Part shown: piece by piece, positions 24,508 through 32,775 of the stretch
Numbering within the stretch: the first letter of the stretch is position 1
How the letters are laid out: the number at the start of each line of letters is the position of its first letter
From: Candidatus Allocopromorpha excrementigallinarum
Lineage (GTDB): Bacteria; Bacillota; Clostridia; Peptostreptococcales; Anaerovoracaceae
Length of the DNA: 45,404 nucleotides
Direction of reading: 5' to 3'
Assembly: GCA_018714925.1 (NCBI GenBank)
Contig: DVMP01000048.1
Coordinates: 1 to 45,404 of the forward strand
The notes under the pieces: generated by a model
Databases searched by the model: none
What the model saw: the letters and a program-made list of their open reading frames with translations, nothing else
Told to the model about the DNA's origin: nothing
Program-made: the position numbers and the translations under genes

Positions 24508-24547
24508 CGTTTATTTGTCCTCGGATGAGAGTAAAAGGAGAGAAAAC

Positions 24548-25123
24548 ATGTCCGATAATATGCTGGTGGCTCACTGCGCCCCGACGCTGGCGGGTATGAA
24601 AACAGGAAGCCTGTTCGCGTGTATGTGCGGCTGCGCCGGAGAGCTGAAGCAGGAGACTGAGCAGTGGAACGCCATGCTCAACCCAAGAGGGGTATTTATC
24701 TTTGTACTGAGAATAAGCTGCGGAAGGGCTTTAATATACGTTTACAGAAAGGAGCGGCTTGAAAAGGAGCTGGAGGATGAAAAAAGAAGAGAGTTTCTCA
24801 CAAAGCTGGGATATGACTGCGGAGACGTGTCTCGTATGCTCAGGAGACTTTCGGAGAGGATATCGGGAGAAGAGGAATTTCCTCATGAAATAGGGCTGTT
24901 TCTGGGATACCCCTTTGCCGATGTAAAGGGGTTTATAGAAAACAAGGGAAAAAACTGCAAATGCGCGGGTCACTGGAAGGTATACACAGACGAAGAGGAG
25001 GCGAAAATACTTTTTACAAAGTACAGAAAATGTACTGATATATACTGCAGGCTGCTGAAAGAGGGCTCCCACATACTGAGGCTTACGGTAGCGGGAAGGT
25101 GTCTGAGAGAGACCGGCCTTTAG
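24548..25123 (+). CDS. DUF3793 family protein
   Basis: 191 residues from ATG 24548 (AAGGAG 8 nt upstream). Family features are strong: the start MLVAHCAPTLAGMKTGSLF, EFPHEIGLFLGYPFADVKGF near 115, NKGKNCKCAGHWKVYTDEEE and KYRKCTDIYCR near 165. The conserved cysteines (CxC and a later C-x4-C) suggest a redox or metal role. The function is unknown; in Clostridia these genes are often found near iron or flavodoxin genes. Here the promoter and operator match those of feoA, which supports an iron-limitation role. Confidence 0.9.
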   Translation: MSDNMLVAHCAPTLAGMKTGSLFACMCGCAGELKQETEQWNAMLNPRGVFIFVLRISCGRALIYVYRKERLEKELEDEKRREFLTKLGYDCGDVSRMLRRLSERISGEEEFPHEIGLFLGYPFADVKGFIENKGKNCKCAGHWKVYTDEEEAKILFTKYRKCTDIYCRLLKEGSHILRLTVAGRCLRETGL

Positions 25124-25148
25124 GGTCTTTAAGGAGCGGCCCGGCTCT

Positions 25149-25466
25149 TCAGTCCTCAGATGACTCTGCTCCGTATCTTTTAAGCATGTTCAGTCCGGAG
25201 GATATAAGCTCGCGCTTCTTTTCGGCGCTGAGCTTTTTTATTGCGGCCTCTCTTTTGACGGCGGAGCTTTTGTCATCAAAATACTCCGCGTAGACGGGAG
25301 CTACAGGAAGTCTTGATCTTGTGTATTTGGCGCCTTTCCCGCTGCTGTGGGCTCGAACCCGGCTCTCCAGGTCGTTGGTCCAGCCTGTGTAGAGACTGTT
25401 GTCGGCGCACAGAAGCATGTAGACGCAGGGCTTTTTTTCACGGTTCTTGTGTATCTTCTTTTTCAT
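25149..25466 (-). CDS. GIY-YIG domain endonuclease-like protein (UPF0213/YhbQ type)
   Basis: About 105 residues from ATG 25464-25466 (MKKKIHKNREKKPCVYMLLC). The small GIY-YIG fold is clear: CVYMLLCADNSLYTGWTNDL gives the two tyrosine strands, then RVRAHSSGKGAKYTRSRLP and the Glu/Lys region AAIKKLSAEKKRELI. The family is linked to DNA repair in a few species but is mostly uncharacterised. No ribosome site is present: a TATAAT ends 6 bp before the ATG, so the mRNA should be leaderless. Confidence 0.88.
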   Translation of the reverse strand: MKKKIHKNREKKPCVYMLLCADNSLYTGWTNDLESRVRAHSSGKGAKYTRSRLPVAPVYAEYFDDKSSAVKREAAIKKLSAEKKRELISSGLNMLKRYGAESSED

Positions 25467-25472
25467 AAAAAA

Positions 25473-25501
25473 ATTATACGATAAAACCTCACAGGTCACA
25501 A
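25473..25501 (-). promoter_or_regulatory. GIY-YIG promoter positioned for a leaderless transcript
   Basis: On the minus strand TTGTGA (25496-25501), 17 bp, TATAAT (25473-25478), six T, then ATG. The -10-to-ATG distance is identical to that of the SGNH gene. Confidence 0.65.
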
Positions 25502-25567
25502 CCTTGAAATAATGGGGACTGAAAGGAGACAATGTTGTTATTTTTTTCTCAAAGTATGTCAACTTTG

Positions 25568-25596
25568 CTGACTAAAGGCTTCTTTTCTGATATAAT
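25568..25596 (+). promoter_or_regulatory. Probable promoter of the moa operon
   Basis: CTGACT (25568-25573), 17 bp, TATAAT (25591-25596). The start near 25603 leaves about 18 nt before the ATG at 25621. Confidence 0.55.
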
Positions 25597-25620
25597 CAGA
25601 TACGAATGGGGAATTTACTT

Positions 25621-26574
25621 ATGATAGACAGCTTTGGAAGAAATATAAAATACATGAGGATCTCGGTGACGGAGCTGTGCAATCTCCGCTGCCGTTACTG
25701 TATGCCTGAAGAAGGAGTAAAGAAAAGAGCTCACGAGGATATGATGACTGCGGAGGAAACGCTGGATGCCGTAAGAGCGGCGGCCTCTCTGGGAATAGAG
25801 AAAATCAGAATTACGGGAGGAGAGCCGCTGGTTAAAAGGGGAATAATATCCCTGTGCCGCAATATATCGGAAATCCCGGGGGTGAGGGAGCTGTGCATGA
25901 CCACCAACGGGACCCTTCTGGAGGAGTATGCCCCGGGGCTCAGGGAAGCAGGCGTAGACAGGCTCAATATAAGCCTGGATACCCTTGACAGTGAAAAATA
26001 CAGAAGCATAACCAGAAGAGGAGATCTTCGGGAGGCCCTCCGGGGAATAGAAGCGGCCGGGGAGGCCGGATTTGAAAAAATAAAGATAAACACCGTCCTC
26101 ATGGGCGGCTTTAACGATGACGAGATAGAGGATTTTGTAAGGCTTACGGAAAAAAATCCCATTGAGGTAAGGTTCATAGAGCTGATGCCCATAGGAGGAG
26201 GCGTATCCTTTGACAGGGGCAGATTCATAAGCTGCCGTCATGTGCTCTCAAAAGTGCCGGAACTGAAGCCTCTTGAAAGACCCGACGGGGTGGCGGACAT
26301 GTACGCTCTTCCCGGAGGAGCGGGAAAGGTTGGCCTTATAAGATCCATAAGCTGCCACTTCTGCGGCAGATGCGATAAAATAAGGCTTACTGCCGACGGC
26401 ATGATAAAACCGTGTCTTCATTCCTCAAGGGAAATATCCATAAGGGGAAAAAGCCGGGAGGAAATGAAGGAGCTTTTTCAAAAGGCCATAATGGAAAAGC
26501 CGGAGCAGCGTGAAGCCCTCGACGCGGACAACCCAAGCCACGCGGGAAGGGATATGAACGCCATAGGAGGATAA
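25621..26574 (+). CDS. moaA: GTP 3',8-cyclase MoaA
   Basis: 317 residues from ATG 25621 (GGGGA 8 nt upstream; homologues start at MIDSFGR); another in-frame ATG at 25606 would add five residues. MoaA is a radical-SAM enzyme that starts molybdopterin synthesis by cyclising GTP. The SAM cluster motif CNLRCRYC lies near residue 20, and the second cluster cysteines near the C-terminus ([19 protein letters not shown], then CLH). It is first of a four-gene cofactor set in which moaD, moaE and moeA are absent. Confidence 0.94.
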   Translation: MIDSFGRNIKYMRISVTELCNLRCRYCMPEEGVKKRAHEDMMTAEETLDAVRAAASLGIEKIRITGGEPLVKRGIISLCRNISEIPGVRELCMTTNGTLLEEYAPGLREAGVDRLNISLDTLDSEKYRSITRRGDLREALRGIEAAGEAGFEKIKINTVLMGGFNDDEIEDFVRLTEKNPIEVRFIELMPIGGGVSFDRGRFISCRHVLSKVPELKPLERPDGVADMYALPGGAGKVGLIRSISCHFCGRCDKIRLTADGMIKPCLHSSREISIRGKSREEMKELFQKAIMEKPEQREALDADNPSHAGRDMNAIGG

Positions 26575-26576
26575 TT

Positions 26577-27053
26577 ATGTCTGATTTCACACATTTTAAT
26601 GGTGAGGGAAGAGCGAGAATGGTCTACGTGGGAGAAAAGGCGGAGACGGAAAGAACCGCCGAGGCCGCCGGCCGCGTCCTCGTCAGCGAGGAGACCTTTG
26701 ATCTTATAGAAAGCGGAGGAATGAAAAAGGGGGACGTTCTTGGAACAGCTCAGATCGCGGGAATAACCGCGGCGAAAAAAACCTGGGACATTATCCCCAT
26801 GTGCCATCCTCTTCTGCTTACGGGAATAGATATAGAGTTTACACTTAACAGGGAAGAGCTTGCTGTTGAAATAAGATCAAGGGTGAGCTGCCGCGGAGTC
26901 ACGGGAGTGGAGATGGAGGCTCTTACAGCTGTATCGGCCGCCGCTCTGACGGTGTACGACATGTGCAAGGCGGTTCAGAAGGATATGGTTATAGACGAGA
27001 TCTGTCTTGTTTCCAAGACGGGAGGCAAGAGCGGAGATTTCGTCAGAGAATAG
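26577..27053 (+). CDS. moaC: Cyclic pyranopterin monophosphate synthase MoaC
   Basis: 158 residues, the usual length. MoaC converts 3',8-cyclo-7,8-dihydro-GTP to cyclic pyranopterin monophosphate, the step after MoaA. Conserved stretches: [17 protein letters not shown] near the start, [14 protein letters not shown] near 75 and [20 protein letters not shown] with KAVQKDM near 125. It starts 2 nt after moaA with a GGAGGA site inside the moaA end. Confidence 0.95.
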   Translation: MSDFTHFNGEGRARMVYVGEKAETERTAEAAGRVLVSEETFDLIESGGMKKGDVLGTAQIAGITAAKKTWDIIPMCHPLLLTGIDIEFTLNREELAVEIRSRVSCRGVTGVEMEALTAVSAAALTVYDMCKAVQKDMVIDEICLVSKTGGKSGDFVRE

Positions 27054-27070
27054 ATGAGACGGAGGTTTTT

Positions 27071-27592
27071 ATGAAGTATACCGCTGCTGTTATAACCATG
27101 AGCGACAAGGGCTCAAAGGGACTGAGGGAGGACACCGCAGGAGACGCTGTGGCGGCAATCCTTGAAAAAAACGGCTGGACTCTTGAGTACAGAACCCTGA
27201 TTCCCGACGAGTATTCTCAGATAAAGGAGGAGCTTGTGAGGTGCGCCGATGATCTGGCTGTACAGCTGGTGGTCACTACGGGAGGCACGGGCTTTTCGCT
27301 GAGAGACGTGACCCCGGAGGCCACTCTGGCCGTAGGGGACAGAGAGGTGAGAGGGATCCCTGAAGCCATGAGGGCGGAGAGCATGAGAATAACTCCCATG
27401 GGTATGCTGTCAAGAGCCGCCGCTGTACTGAGAAAGAGGACGCTCATAATAAACCTGCCGGGAAGCAGGAAGGCAGCCTCCGAATGCCTTGAGGCCGTAA
27501 TAGGTCCCGTAAAGCACGGAGTTGACGTACTCATGGGAGACGCGGGAGACTGCGCTGAAATGCACCTGCATGGAAAGGAACAGGAGAAGTAA
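27071..27592 (+). CDS. MogA/MoaB family molybdopterin adenylyltransferase
   Basis: 173 residues from ATG 27071 (GGAGG upstream; earlier in-frame ATGs lie inside moaC). The MoCF_biosynth fold is plain: AAVITMSDKGSKGLREDTAG, then VVTTGGTGFSLRDVTPEAT and the late NLPGSRKAASECLEAV. These enzymes adenylylate molybdopterin before metal insertion. Whether it should be named mogA or moaB cannot be settled by eye. Confidence 0.9.
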   Translation: MKYTAAVITMSDKGSKGLREDTAGDAVAAILEKNGWTLEYRTLIPDEYSQIKEELVRCADDLAVQLVVTTGGTGFSLRDVTPEATLAVGDREVRGIPEAMRAESMRITPMGMLSRAAAVLRKRTLIINLPGSRKAASECLEAVIGPVKHGVDVLMGDAGDCAEMHLHGKEQEK

Positions 27593-27596
27593 CGGG

Positions 27597-28028
27597 ATGG
27601 CAAGGGTAAAAGCAGTATGTATAAGTGAAAGAAAAGGAGAGCAGAAGCATCCGGTGGATGAAGTCTGGCTGGAAAAGGATTACGGTATAGACGGGGACGC
27701 TCACGCAGGAAACTGGCACAGGCAGGTAAGCCTGCTGGCCGCGGAAAGCGTTGAAAAGGTTCAGAAGAATCTTCCCTTCAGTCTTACCAGCGGAGCTTTT
27801 GCCGAGAACATTCTGACAGAGGGAATCGAGCTTTACACTCTTCCTGTGGGCACAAGGCTGAAAATAGGAAGAGCCGAGGGGGAGGTTACTCAGATCGGAA
27901 AGGAATGTCACCAGGGCTGCGCCATAAGAGAGCTGGCAGGTGACTGCGTTATGCCCAGAGAAGGCATATTTGTAAAGGTTGTTAAGTCCGGCAGAGTAAA
28001 GGCCGGAGATGAAATAAAGATATTGTAA
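27597..28028 (+). CDS. MOSC-domain protein
   Basis: 143 residues from ATG 27597, four bases after the previous stop. The MOSC signature is present: GIDGDAHAGNWHRQVSLLA near 35, FAENILTEGIEL near 65 and the conserved cysteine in GKECHQGCAI near 105. Stand-alone MOSC proteins next to mog genes are thought to handle the sulfurated or metal-bound cofactor; a cysteine-linked carrier role is an inference. It overlaps no neighbour but is tightly spaced in the operon. Confidence 0.88.
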   Translation: MARVKAVCISERKGEQKHPVDEVWLEKDYGIDGDAHAGNWHRQVSLLAAESVEKVQKNLPFSLTSGAFAENILTEGIELYTLPVGTRLKIGRAEGEVTQIGKECHQGCAIRELAGDCVMPREGIFVKVVKSGRVKAGDEIKIL

Positions 28029-28045
28029 CCAAGGGGGACAAAAAA

Positions 28046-29842
28046 ATGATAAAAAAAGTTACGGATTCCATTATCTACGCGGGAGCCAACGACCATGAGA
28101 TAGACCTTTTTGAAGGTCAGTACCCGGTGCCTGACGGAATAGCTTACAACTCATATGTTATTCTCGATGACAAGACCGCCGTAATGGATACCATCGACAA
28201 AAGAAAGACCGACGAATGGCTGGCCAATGTGGAAAAGGCCCTCGATGGAAGGAAGCCTGATTATCTGGTGATCCAGCATATGGAGCCGGATCATTCGGCG
28301 TCGATACAGGCATTTATGGACAGACATCCGGAGACCACTGTAGTAGGCAACAAGAAAACCTTTAATATGATACACCAGTTTTTTCCCTACATGGAGCTGA
28401 AGAACACTCTCACCGTGGAAAACGGCGATGTTCTCGAGCTGGGAAGCCATAAGCTGACCTTTGTATTCGCGCCTATGGTTCACTGGCCGGAGGTAATGAT
28501 GACCTATGAGTCAGAGGAAAAGATACTCTTCTCCGCCGACGGCTTCGGCAAGTTCGGCGCACTGGATGTTGACGACGACTGGGCCTGCGAGGCCAGACGG
28601 TACTATATAGGCATAGTTGGAAAGTACGGTCAGCAGGTGCAGAACGTACTGAAAAAGGCGGCCGCTCTGGAGATAGAAAAGATATGCCCTCTCCACGGAC
28701 CTGTCCTTGAGGACAACCTGGAGTACTATATAAATCTCTATGACATATGGTCAGGATACAGACCTGAGACGGATGGAGTCTGCATCTGCTACACATCAGT
28801 ATACGGCAACACAAAGAAGGCGGTAATGCTCCTTAAGGAAGAGCTGGAAAAGAAGGGAGTTCCACAGGTTGTTGTAAACGATCTGGCCAGATGCGACATG
28901 ACAGAGGCGGTGGAAGACGCCTTCAGATACGACAAGCTGGTTCTGGCCACCACAACATACAATTCGGAGATATTCCCGTTTATGAAAACCTTCATAGACC
29001 ATCTCCTTGAGAGGAATTTCCAGAACAGAACCCTTGCCTTTATAGAAAACGGCTCATGGGCGCCTACGGCCATGAAAATAATGAAAAAATCCTTTGAGAA
29101 TTCAAAGAAAATAACCGTTGTGGACAACAACGTTTCCATACTGTCGGCCTTAAACAGGGAAACAGAGGAGCAGATAAGGGCTCTTGCCGCCGAGCTGGCC
29201 GAGGGCTACGGACCGGTGGTGGTTAAAGAGGACAACAGGGTAAACCCTACGGCTCTCTTTAAGATCGGCTACGGACTTTACGTGGTGACGGCAAGGGACG
29301 GAGAAAAGGACAACGGCCAGATTGTCAACACGGTAACTCAGGTGAGCGACAAGCCTAACAGAATAGCCGTAAACATCAACAAGGTAAACTACACCTGTGA
29401 GATGATAAACAAGACGGGAAGACTGAACGTGTGCGTTCTTTCGGAAGACGCGCCTTTCAAGGTGTTCGAGCACTTCGGATTCCAGTCGGGAAGAGACGTG
29501 GACAAATTCGCCGACTTCAGTCATGCGGAGAGAGCCTCCAACGGCGTCCTCTTCCTTGACAGGTACGCCAATGCCTATATTTCAGGCAAGGTGGTGGACA
29601 AGGTCGATCTGGGAACCCACACCATGTTTATCTGTGAGGTTACGGAGAGCGTAGTCCTGTCCGACAGAGAGACCATGACCTACAGCTACTATCAGAAGGA
29701 GGTTAAGCCTCGTCCTGATACTGATAAAAAAGGCTTCGTATGCACGGTATGCGGATATATATATGAGGGAGACAAGCTTCCTGATGATTTCATCTGCCCT
29801 CTCTGCAAGCACGGAGCAGACGACTTTGAGCCTATCGGATAA
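28046..29842 (+). CDS. Flavodiiron protein fused to flavin reductase and rubredoxin domains
   Basis: 598 residues in four modules. A metallo-beta-lactamase-like diiron domain (1-245) has all ligands: H78-x-E80-x-D82-H83, then MVHWPE, SADGFG and CPLHGP. A flavodoxin domain (about 250-395) has CICYTSVYGNTKKA. An FMN-binding split-barrel flavin reductase domain (about 410-540) follows, then a C-terminal rubredoxin with CTVCGYIYEG and CPLC. The fusion can carry electrons from NAD(P)H through flavins and rubredoxin to the diiron site, reducing oxygen or NO. It lies 17 nt after the MOSC gene, so it should share the moa operon. Confidence 0.93.
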   Translation: MIKKVTDSIIYAGANDHEIDLFEGQYPVPDGIAYNSYVILDDKTAVMDTIDKRKTDEWLANVEKALDGRKPDYLVIQHMEPDHSASIQAFMDRHPETTVVGNKKTFNMIHQFFPYMELKNTLTVENGDVLELGSHKLTFVFAPMVHWPEVMMTYESEEKILFSADGFGKFGALDVDDDWACEARRYYIGIVGKYGQQVQNVLKKAAALEIEKICPLHGPVLEDNLEYYINLYDIWSGYRPETDGVCICYTSVYGNTKKAVMLLKEELEKKGVPQVVVNDLARCDMTEAVEDAFRYDKLVLATTTYNSEIFPFMKTFIDHLLERNFQNRTLAFIENGSWAPTAMKIMKKSFENSKKITVVDNNVSILSALNRETEEQIRALAAELAEGYGPVVVKEDNRVNPTALFKIGYGLYVVTARDGEKDNGQIVNTVTQVSDKPNRIAVNINKVNYTCEMINKTGRLNVCVLSEDAPFKVFEHFGFQSGRDVDKFADFSHAERASNGVLFLDRYANAYISGKVVDKVDLGTHTMFICEVTESVVLSDRETMTYSYYQKEVKPRPDTDKKGFVCTVCGYIYEGDKLPDDFICPLCKHGADDFEPIG

Positions 29843-29856
29843 AATTTCATAAATTA

Positions 29857-29884
29857 AAAGGAGCCCCGCTTTCAGGGCTCCTTT
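29857..29884 (+). terminator. Terminator of the moa-flavodiiron operon
   Basis: AAAGGAGCCC (29857-29866) pairs with GGGCTCCTTT (29875-29884), loop of 8 nt, A- and T-rich base. It follows the stop by 14 nt. Confidence 0.75.
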
Positions 29885-29980
29885 CAAGCTGCGGACAAAA
29901 GCTCAGCCTGTACCTGTAAAAATGAAGAAGGCGCTTAAATGATACAGACATAGAAGCGAGGAAGTGCCGGGGAGGTTATT

Positions 29981-30874
29981 ATGTTCGAGTTGCATCAGGT
30001 TGGTAAGAATACTTACTATATTAATTATCCCGTTAAGGTGGGAGTTTACAGGGTAAGGGATGATGAGGTATATCTCATAGACAGCGGCAACGATAAAAGC
30101 GCCGGCCGCCGTATATTGAAGAAGGTCCTGGAGGAAAACGGCTGGACGCTGAGAGGAATTATCAATACCCATTCCAACGCGGACCACATTGGAGGCAACG
30201 CATATCTGCAGCAGCAGACCAAATGCAGAATATTTACAACCGGAGTGGAAGCGGCATTTACCAATTATCCCATTCTGGAGCCTTCATTTTTGTATGGAGG
30301 ATATCCCTTTAAAGAGTTTCGTGATAAATTTCTGCTGGCGCAGCCAAGCGACGCGGAGGATATTGCGAATCCCGATTTTCCCGGGGAGCTGGAAATTATT
30401 CCGCTGCCGGGACATTTCTTTGATATGATCGGCATACGCACTCCTGATGATATTGTCTTCCTGGGAGATTGTGTCAGCAGTCAGGCTGTTCTTGAAAGGT
30501 ATCATATTTGTTTCATCTATGACATCGCCGGGTATCTGGAAACGCTCGATAAGGTTGAATCCATGGAAGCGGCTTTATTTATTCCCTCGCATACAGAAGC
30601 CGTTGAGGATATACGCCCGCTGGTGAAAATAAACCGTGAAAAGGTACACGAGGTGACCTCAAAGATACTCCGGCTTCTTCAAAGGCCTATGAGCTTTGAA
30701 ATTCTGCTGAAGCATCTTTTTACAGAGTTTGACATCTCCATGACCTATGATCAGTATGCCCTTATCGGCAATACCGTCCGATCCTATCTGGCATGGCTGA
30801 AGGATACGGGTAAAATCGAGGCTTCCTTTGAAGAAAATGTAATGATATGGAGAGTAAAGGAAGACCTCCGTTGA
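29981..30874 (+). CDS. Metallo-beta-lactamase-fold hydrolase with altered HxHxDH motif
   Basis: 297 residues. The fold is evident: strand LIDSGNDKSAGRRILKKVLE, the metal loop THSNADHIGG near 66, LPGHFFDMIGI, FLGDCVSS and IPSHTEA. In the usual HxHxDH the second His is Asn here (H-S-N-A-D-H), so one zinc site lacks a ligand. The C-terminal 90 residues (about 205-297) look like a winged-helix extension (ILRLLQRPMSFEILLKHLF). Codon use favours ATT over the ATA of surrounding genes, suggesting separate origin. The substrate is unknown. Confidence 0.85.
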   Translation: MFELHQVGKNTYYINYPVKVGVYRVRDDEVYLIDSGNDKSAGRRILKKVLEENGWTLRGIINTHSNADHIGGNAYLQQQTKCRIFTTGVEAAFTNYPILEPSFLYGGYPFKEFRDKFLLAQPSDAEDIANPDFPGELEIIPLPGHFFDMIGIRTPDDIVFLGDCVSSQAVLERYHICFIYDIAGYLETLDKVESMEAALFIPSHTEAVEDIRPLVKINREKVHEVTSKILRLLQRPMSFEILLKHLFTEFDISMTYDQYALIGNTVRSYLAWLKDTGKIEASFEENVMIWRVKEDLR

Positions 30875-30893
30875 CAGACTGCACACGGCGGCT

Positions 30894-31772
30894 TCACTTT
30901 TCCTTGTCAAAGGCCCCCACAGGCCTGCTTACAGGCTCCTCCAGCTCCCAGGGGCGAGAGAGGATGTCCTCAAGAAGGCGTATTGACCTGGCGAAGTAGA
31001 AGCCGTCGGCTATTCTCTCGTCTACAGTGGCTCCTATGTTGACCGCGTCTATAAGGGAAGGCTTTCCATTGCGGTCAAGGATGGTTTCCTTATGAATTGT
31101 TCCTATGGTAATGACGATGGAGTTGGTTCCGTAATTGTTGAGATGATGATAGGCCGCGTCGCACCTTATGCTTCCCAGGTTGGAAAGAAGCACTGTGGCG
31201 TAGTTGCTGTCGCCGCGGCATATGCTTTCAGGCATGAGGCCGTGAAAATCCAGAAACCTGAAGCCGCACATTAAAAGGCGCATAAGGAAGCGGGGAAGCC
31301 CGGCCAGCCTGTCCAGGAGCTGGTTTATATCATTGCCACCTTCCTTTCTTACACTTTCCGAATCCCCGACTATTTTTCTGCTCATTTTTTCAAGGTTAGT
31401 ATCTCCGTCAGCTTCTGTTATGAGCATGGATTCCTCTGAGTGGTCGCTGAATTTTCTCTTTACCACAAAGGCCAGGGTAATACCCTTTCTTTCGTAGAAC
31501 CTTTTCCCGGCTATAAATCTGTTGAGAAGAGGCCGGTGATATACTGTCTTGGCCACAGCTGTGGCGAACACATGAAAGAATGTGGTCTTGTACGGGGGAG
31601 ACCCGCTGTTTTTCCTTTCAATATATTTTACGGCTTCGGTAACGTCGAGAGTCTCCTCTATGTAAACCTCGGAATCGCATCTGTTGGGCATGAGATGGGG
31701 CATTATGGCGTGAAACCCGTCTATATCTCTGATCCGTCTTCCGTCTCTTCTGTCCCCTCTTCTTTTTTCCAT
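30894..31772 (-). CDS. Stand-alone E2-type acyltransferase fold lacking the catalytic His
   Basis: 292 residues related to the catalytic domain of 2-oxo-acid dehydrogenase E2 subunits and chloramphenicol acetyltransferase. No lipoyl or peripheral-subunit domain is present. The core pattern is visible (TTFFHVFATAVAKTVYHRPLL, VLLSNLGSIRCDAAYHHLNN), but the active-site DHRxxDG motif reads VDERIADGFYF: the catalytic His is Glu. It may therefore bind an acyl or CoA ligand without normal transfer. Similar short E2-like genes occur in Clostridia without assigned function. The start ATG has an AAGGG site 11 nt upstream. Confidence 0.78.
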   Translation of the reverse strand: MEKRRGDRRDGRRIRDIDGFHAIMPHLMPNRCDSEVYIEETLDVTEAVKYIERKNSGSPPYKTTFFHVFATAVAKTVYHRPLLNRFIAGKRFYERKGITLAFVVKRKFSDHSEESMLITEADGDTNLEKMSRKIVGDSESVRKEGGNDINQLLDRLAGLPRFLMRLLMCGFRFLDFHGLMPESICRGDSNYATVLLSNLGSIRCDAAYHHLNNYGTNSIVITIGTIHKETILDRNGKPSLIDAVNIGATVDERIADGFYFARSIRLLEDILSRPWELEEPVSRPVGAFDKEK

Positions 31773-31815
31773 CTGAATATGTCCCTTTCTCTGTAAATAT
31801 AGATGTAATACCAGA

Positions 31816-31824
31816 ATTATACCA
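31816..31824 (-). promoter_or_regulatory. Extended -10 promoter for the E2-like gene
   Basis: On the minus strand TGGTATAAT (TATAAT at 31816-31821) is an extended -10; the -35 region is poor. Start near 31809, 37 nt before the ATG. Confidence 0.5.
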
Positions 31825-31850
31825 TCCCTGGAGAGAGAAAAGAATTAAAA

Positions 31851-31979
31851 ATAATCCGGCGGAAAAGGATTATCCGGAATAGGAAGAGCTTCAGCATGAA
31901 ACAGTACTCTTTTCAGAGCTGTTTTGATAATATATTGTGCAGGCGGAAGGCGGGAATTTTGTTCCCGTCTTCCGCTTTT
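31851..31979 (+). ncRNA. Candidate small RNA or orphan terminator upstream of mntP
   Basis: Stem ATAATCC (31851-31857)/GGATTAT (31867-31873) and a 14-bp stem GCGGAAGGCGGGAA (31943-31956) with its complement (31962-31975, one G-T pair), loop TTTTG, followed by TTTTC. The second is a strong plus-strand terminator although no plus-strand gene precedes it. No clear promoter was found. Confidence 0.3.
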
Positions 31980-31995
31980 CAGTTTACCGTAAAAA

Positions 31996-32024
31996 TTGAC
32001 TTTTGAGCCGCTCCATGCTAAAAT
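31996..32024 (+). promoter_or_regulatory. mntP-nfo promoter
   Basis: TTGACT (31996-32001), 17 bp, TAAAAT (32019-32024). The start near 32031 is just ahead of the riboswitch P1 strand. Confidence 0.75.
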
Positions 32025-32030
32025 CATCAG

Positions 32031-32148
32031 GAAATGAGGGAGTAGTTAGCGCCCCGGGCGTGGTAAGTCAACATGCTGATCCTTTGGGATCTGGCTTATC
32101 TTAAATAACGAGACTCATGTACAGTCTGTCTGCACTTGAGTCTTTTTT
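32031..32148 (+). promoter_or_regulatory. yybP-ykoY manganese riboswitch with terminator platform
   Basis: Conserved elements of this class appear in order: GAGGGAGTAG (32036-32045), GTCAACAT (about 32067-32074), CTGGCTTA and AACGAGACTC. P1 is ATGAG (32034-32038) with CTCAT (32114-32118). The terminator stem AGACTCA (32111-32117)/TGAGTCT (32137-32143) plus TTTTTT shares the CTCA bases, so P1 and the terminator exclude each other: Mn-bound aptamer should mean expression. The downstream Mn exporter confirms the class. Confidence 0.92.
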
Positions 32149-32195
32149 GTCAGGTGCAGTCATGTATCTGATTTTTTTGTTGGGAGGAAGTAAAG

Positions 32196-32765
32196 TTGAG
32201 TTTAGCAGAGCTGTTTCTCATAGCCGTGGGCCTTTCCATGGATGCCTTCGCGGTGTCCGTCTGTAAGGGCCTGGCGGTAAGGGAGGTAAAGAATCGTCAT
32301 TTTGTTATCGCGGGGCTGTGGTTTGGAGGATTTCAGGCGCTGATGCCCTTTATAGGGTATATGCTGGGAGCTTCCTTTGAAAGGTACATAACGGCATTTG
32401 ACCACTGGGTGGCCTTCGGCCTTCTTCTGATAATAGGAGGAAACATGATAAAGGAAGCCTTTTCCCGCGAAGAGGAATGTGCCGACGGTTCCTTCGGCGT
32501 AAGAGCCATGTTTCCCATGGCTGTGGCTACCAGCATAGACGCCCTGGCTGTGGGAGTAACCTTTGCCCTGCTTCCTCAGGTCAACATAGGAGCGGCGGTG
32601 CTTTTCATCGGAGCCACCACCTTTGTGCTGGCGGGAGCGGGAGTGAAAATAGGCAGCGTTTTCGGACTCAGATACAAATCAAAGGCGGAGCTGGCGGGAG
32701 GAATAATACTTATACTCATGGGAATCAAAATACTTTTTGAGCATCTGGGAATTATAAATTTTTAA
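32196..32765 (+). CDS. mntP: Manganese efflux pump MntP
   Basis: 189 residues starting with TTG (GGGAGGAAG 5-10 nt upstream). MntP is a six-helix membrane exporter of excess Mn(II). Two repeats each carry the family's acidic membrane motif: [15 protein letters not shown] near 15 and [15 protein letters not shown] near 110. The length matches the family. Expression should rise with Mn through the riboswitch at 32031-32148. The nfo gene follows after 10 nt. Confidence 0.95.
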   Translation: MSLAELFLIAVGLSMDAFAVSVCKGLAVREVKNRHFVIAGLWFGGFQALMPFIGYMLGASFERYITAFDHWVAFGLLLIIGGNMIKEAFSREEECADGSFGVRAMFPMAVATSIDALAVGVTFALLPQVNIGAAVLFIGATTFVLAGAGVKIGSVFGLRYKSKAELAGGIILILMGIKILFEHLGIINF

Positions 32766-32775
32766 GGAGGCGGAG

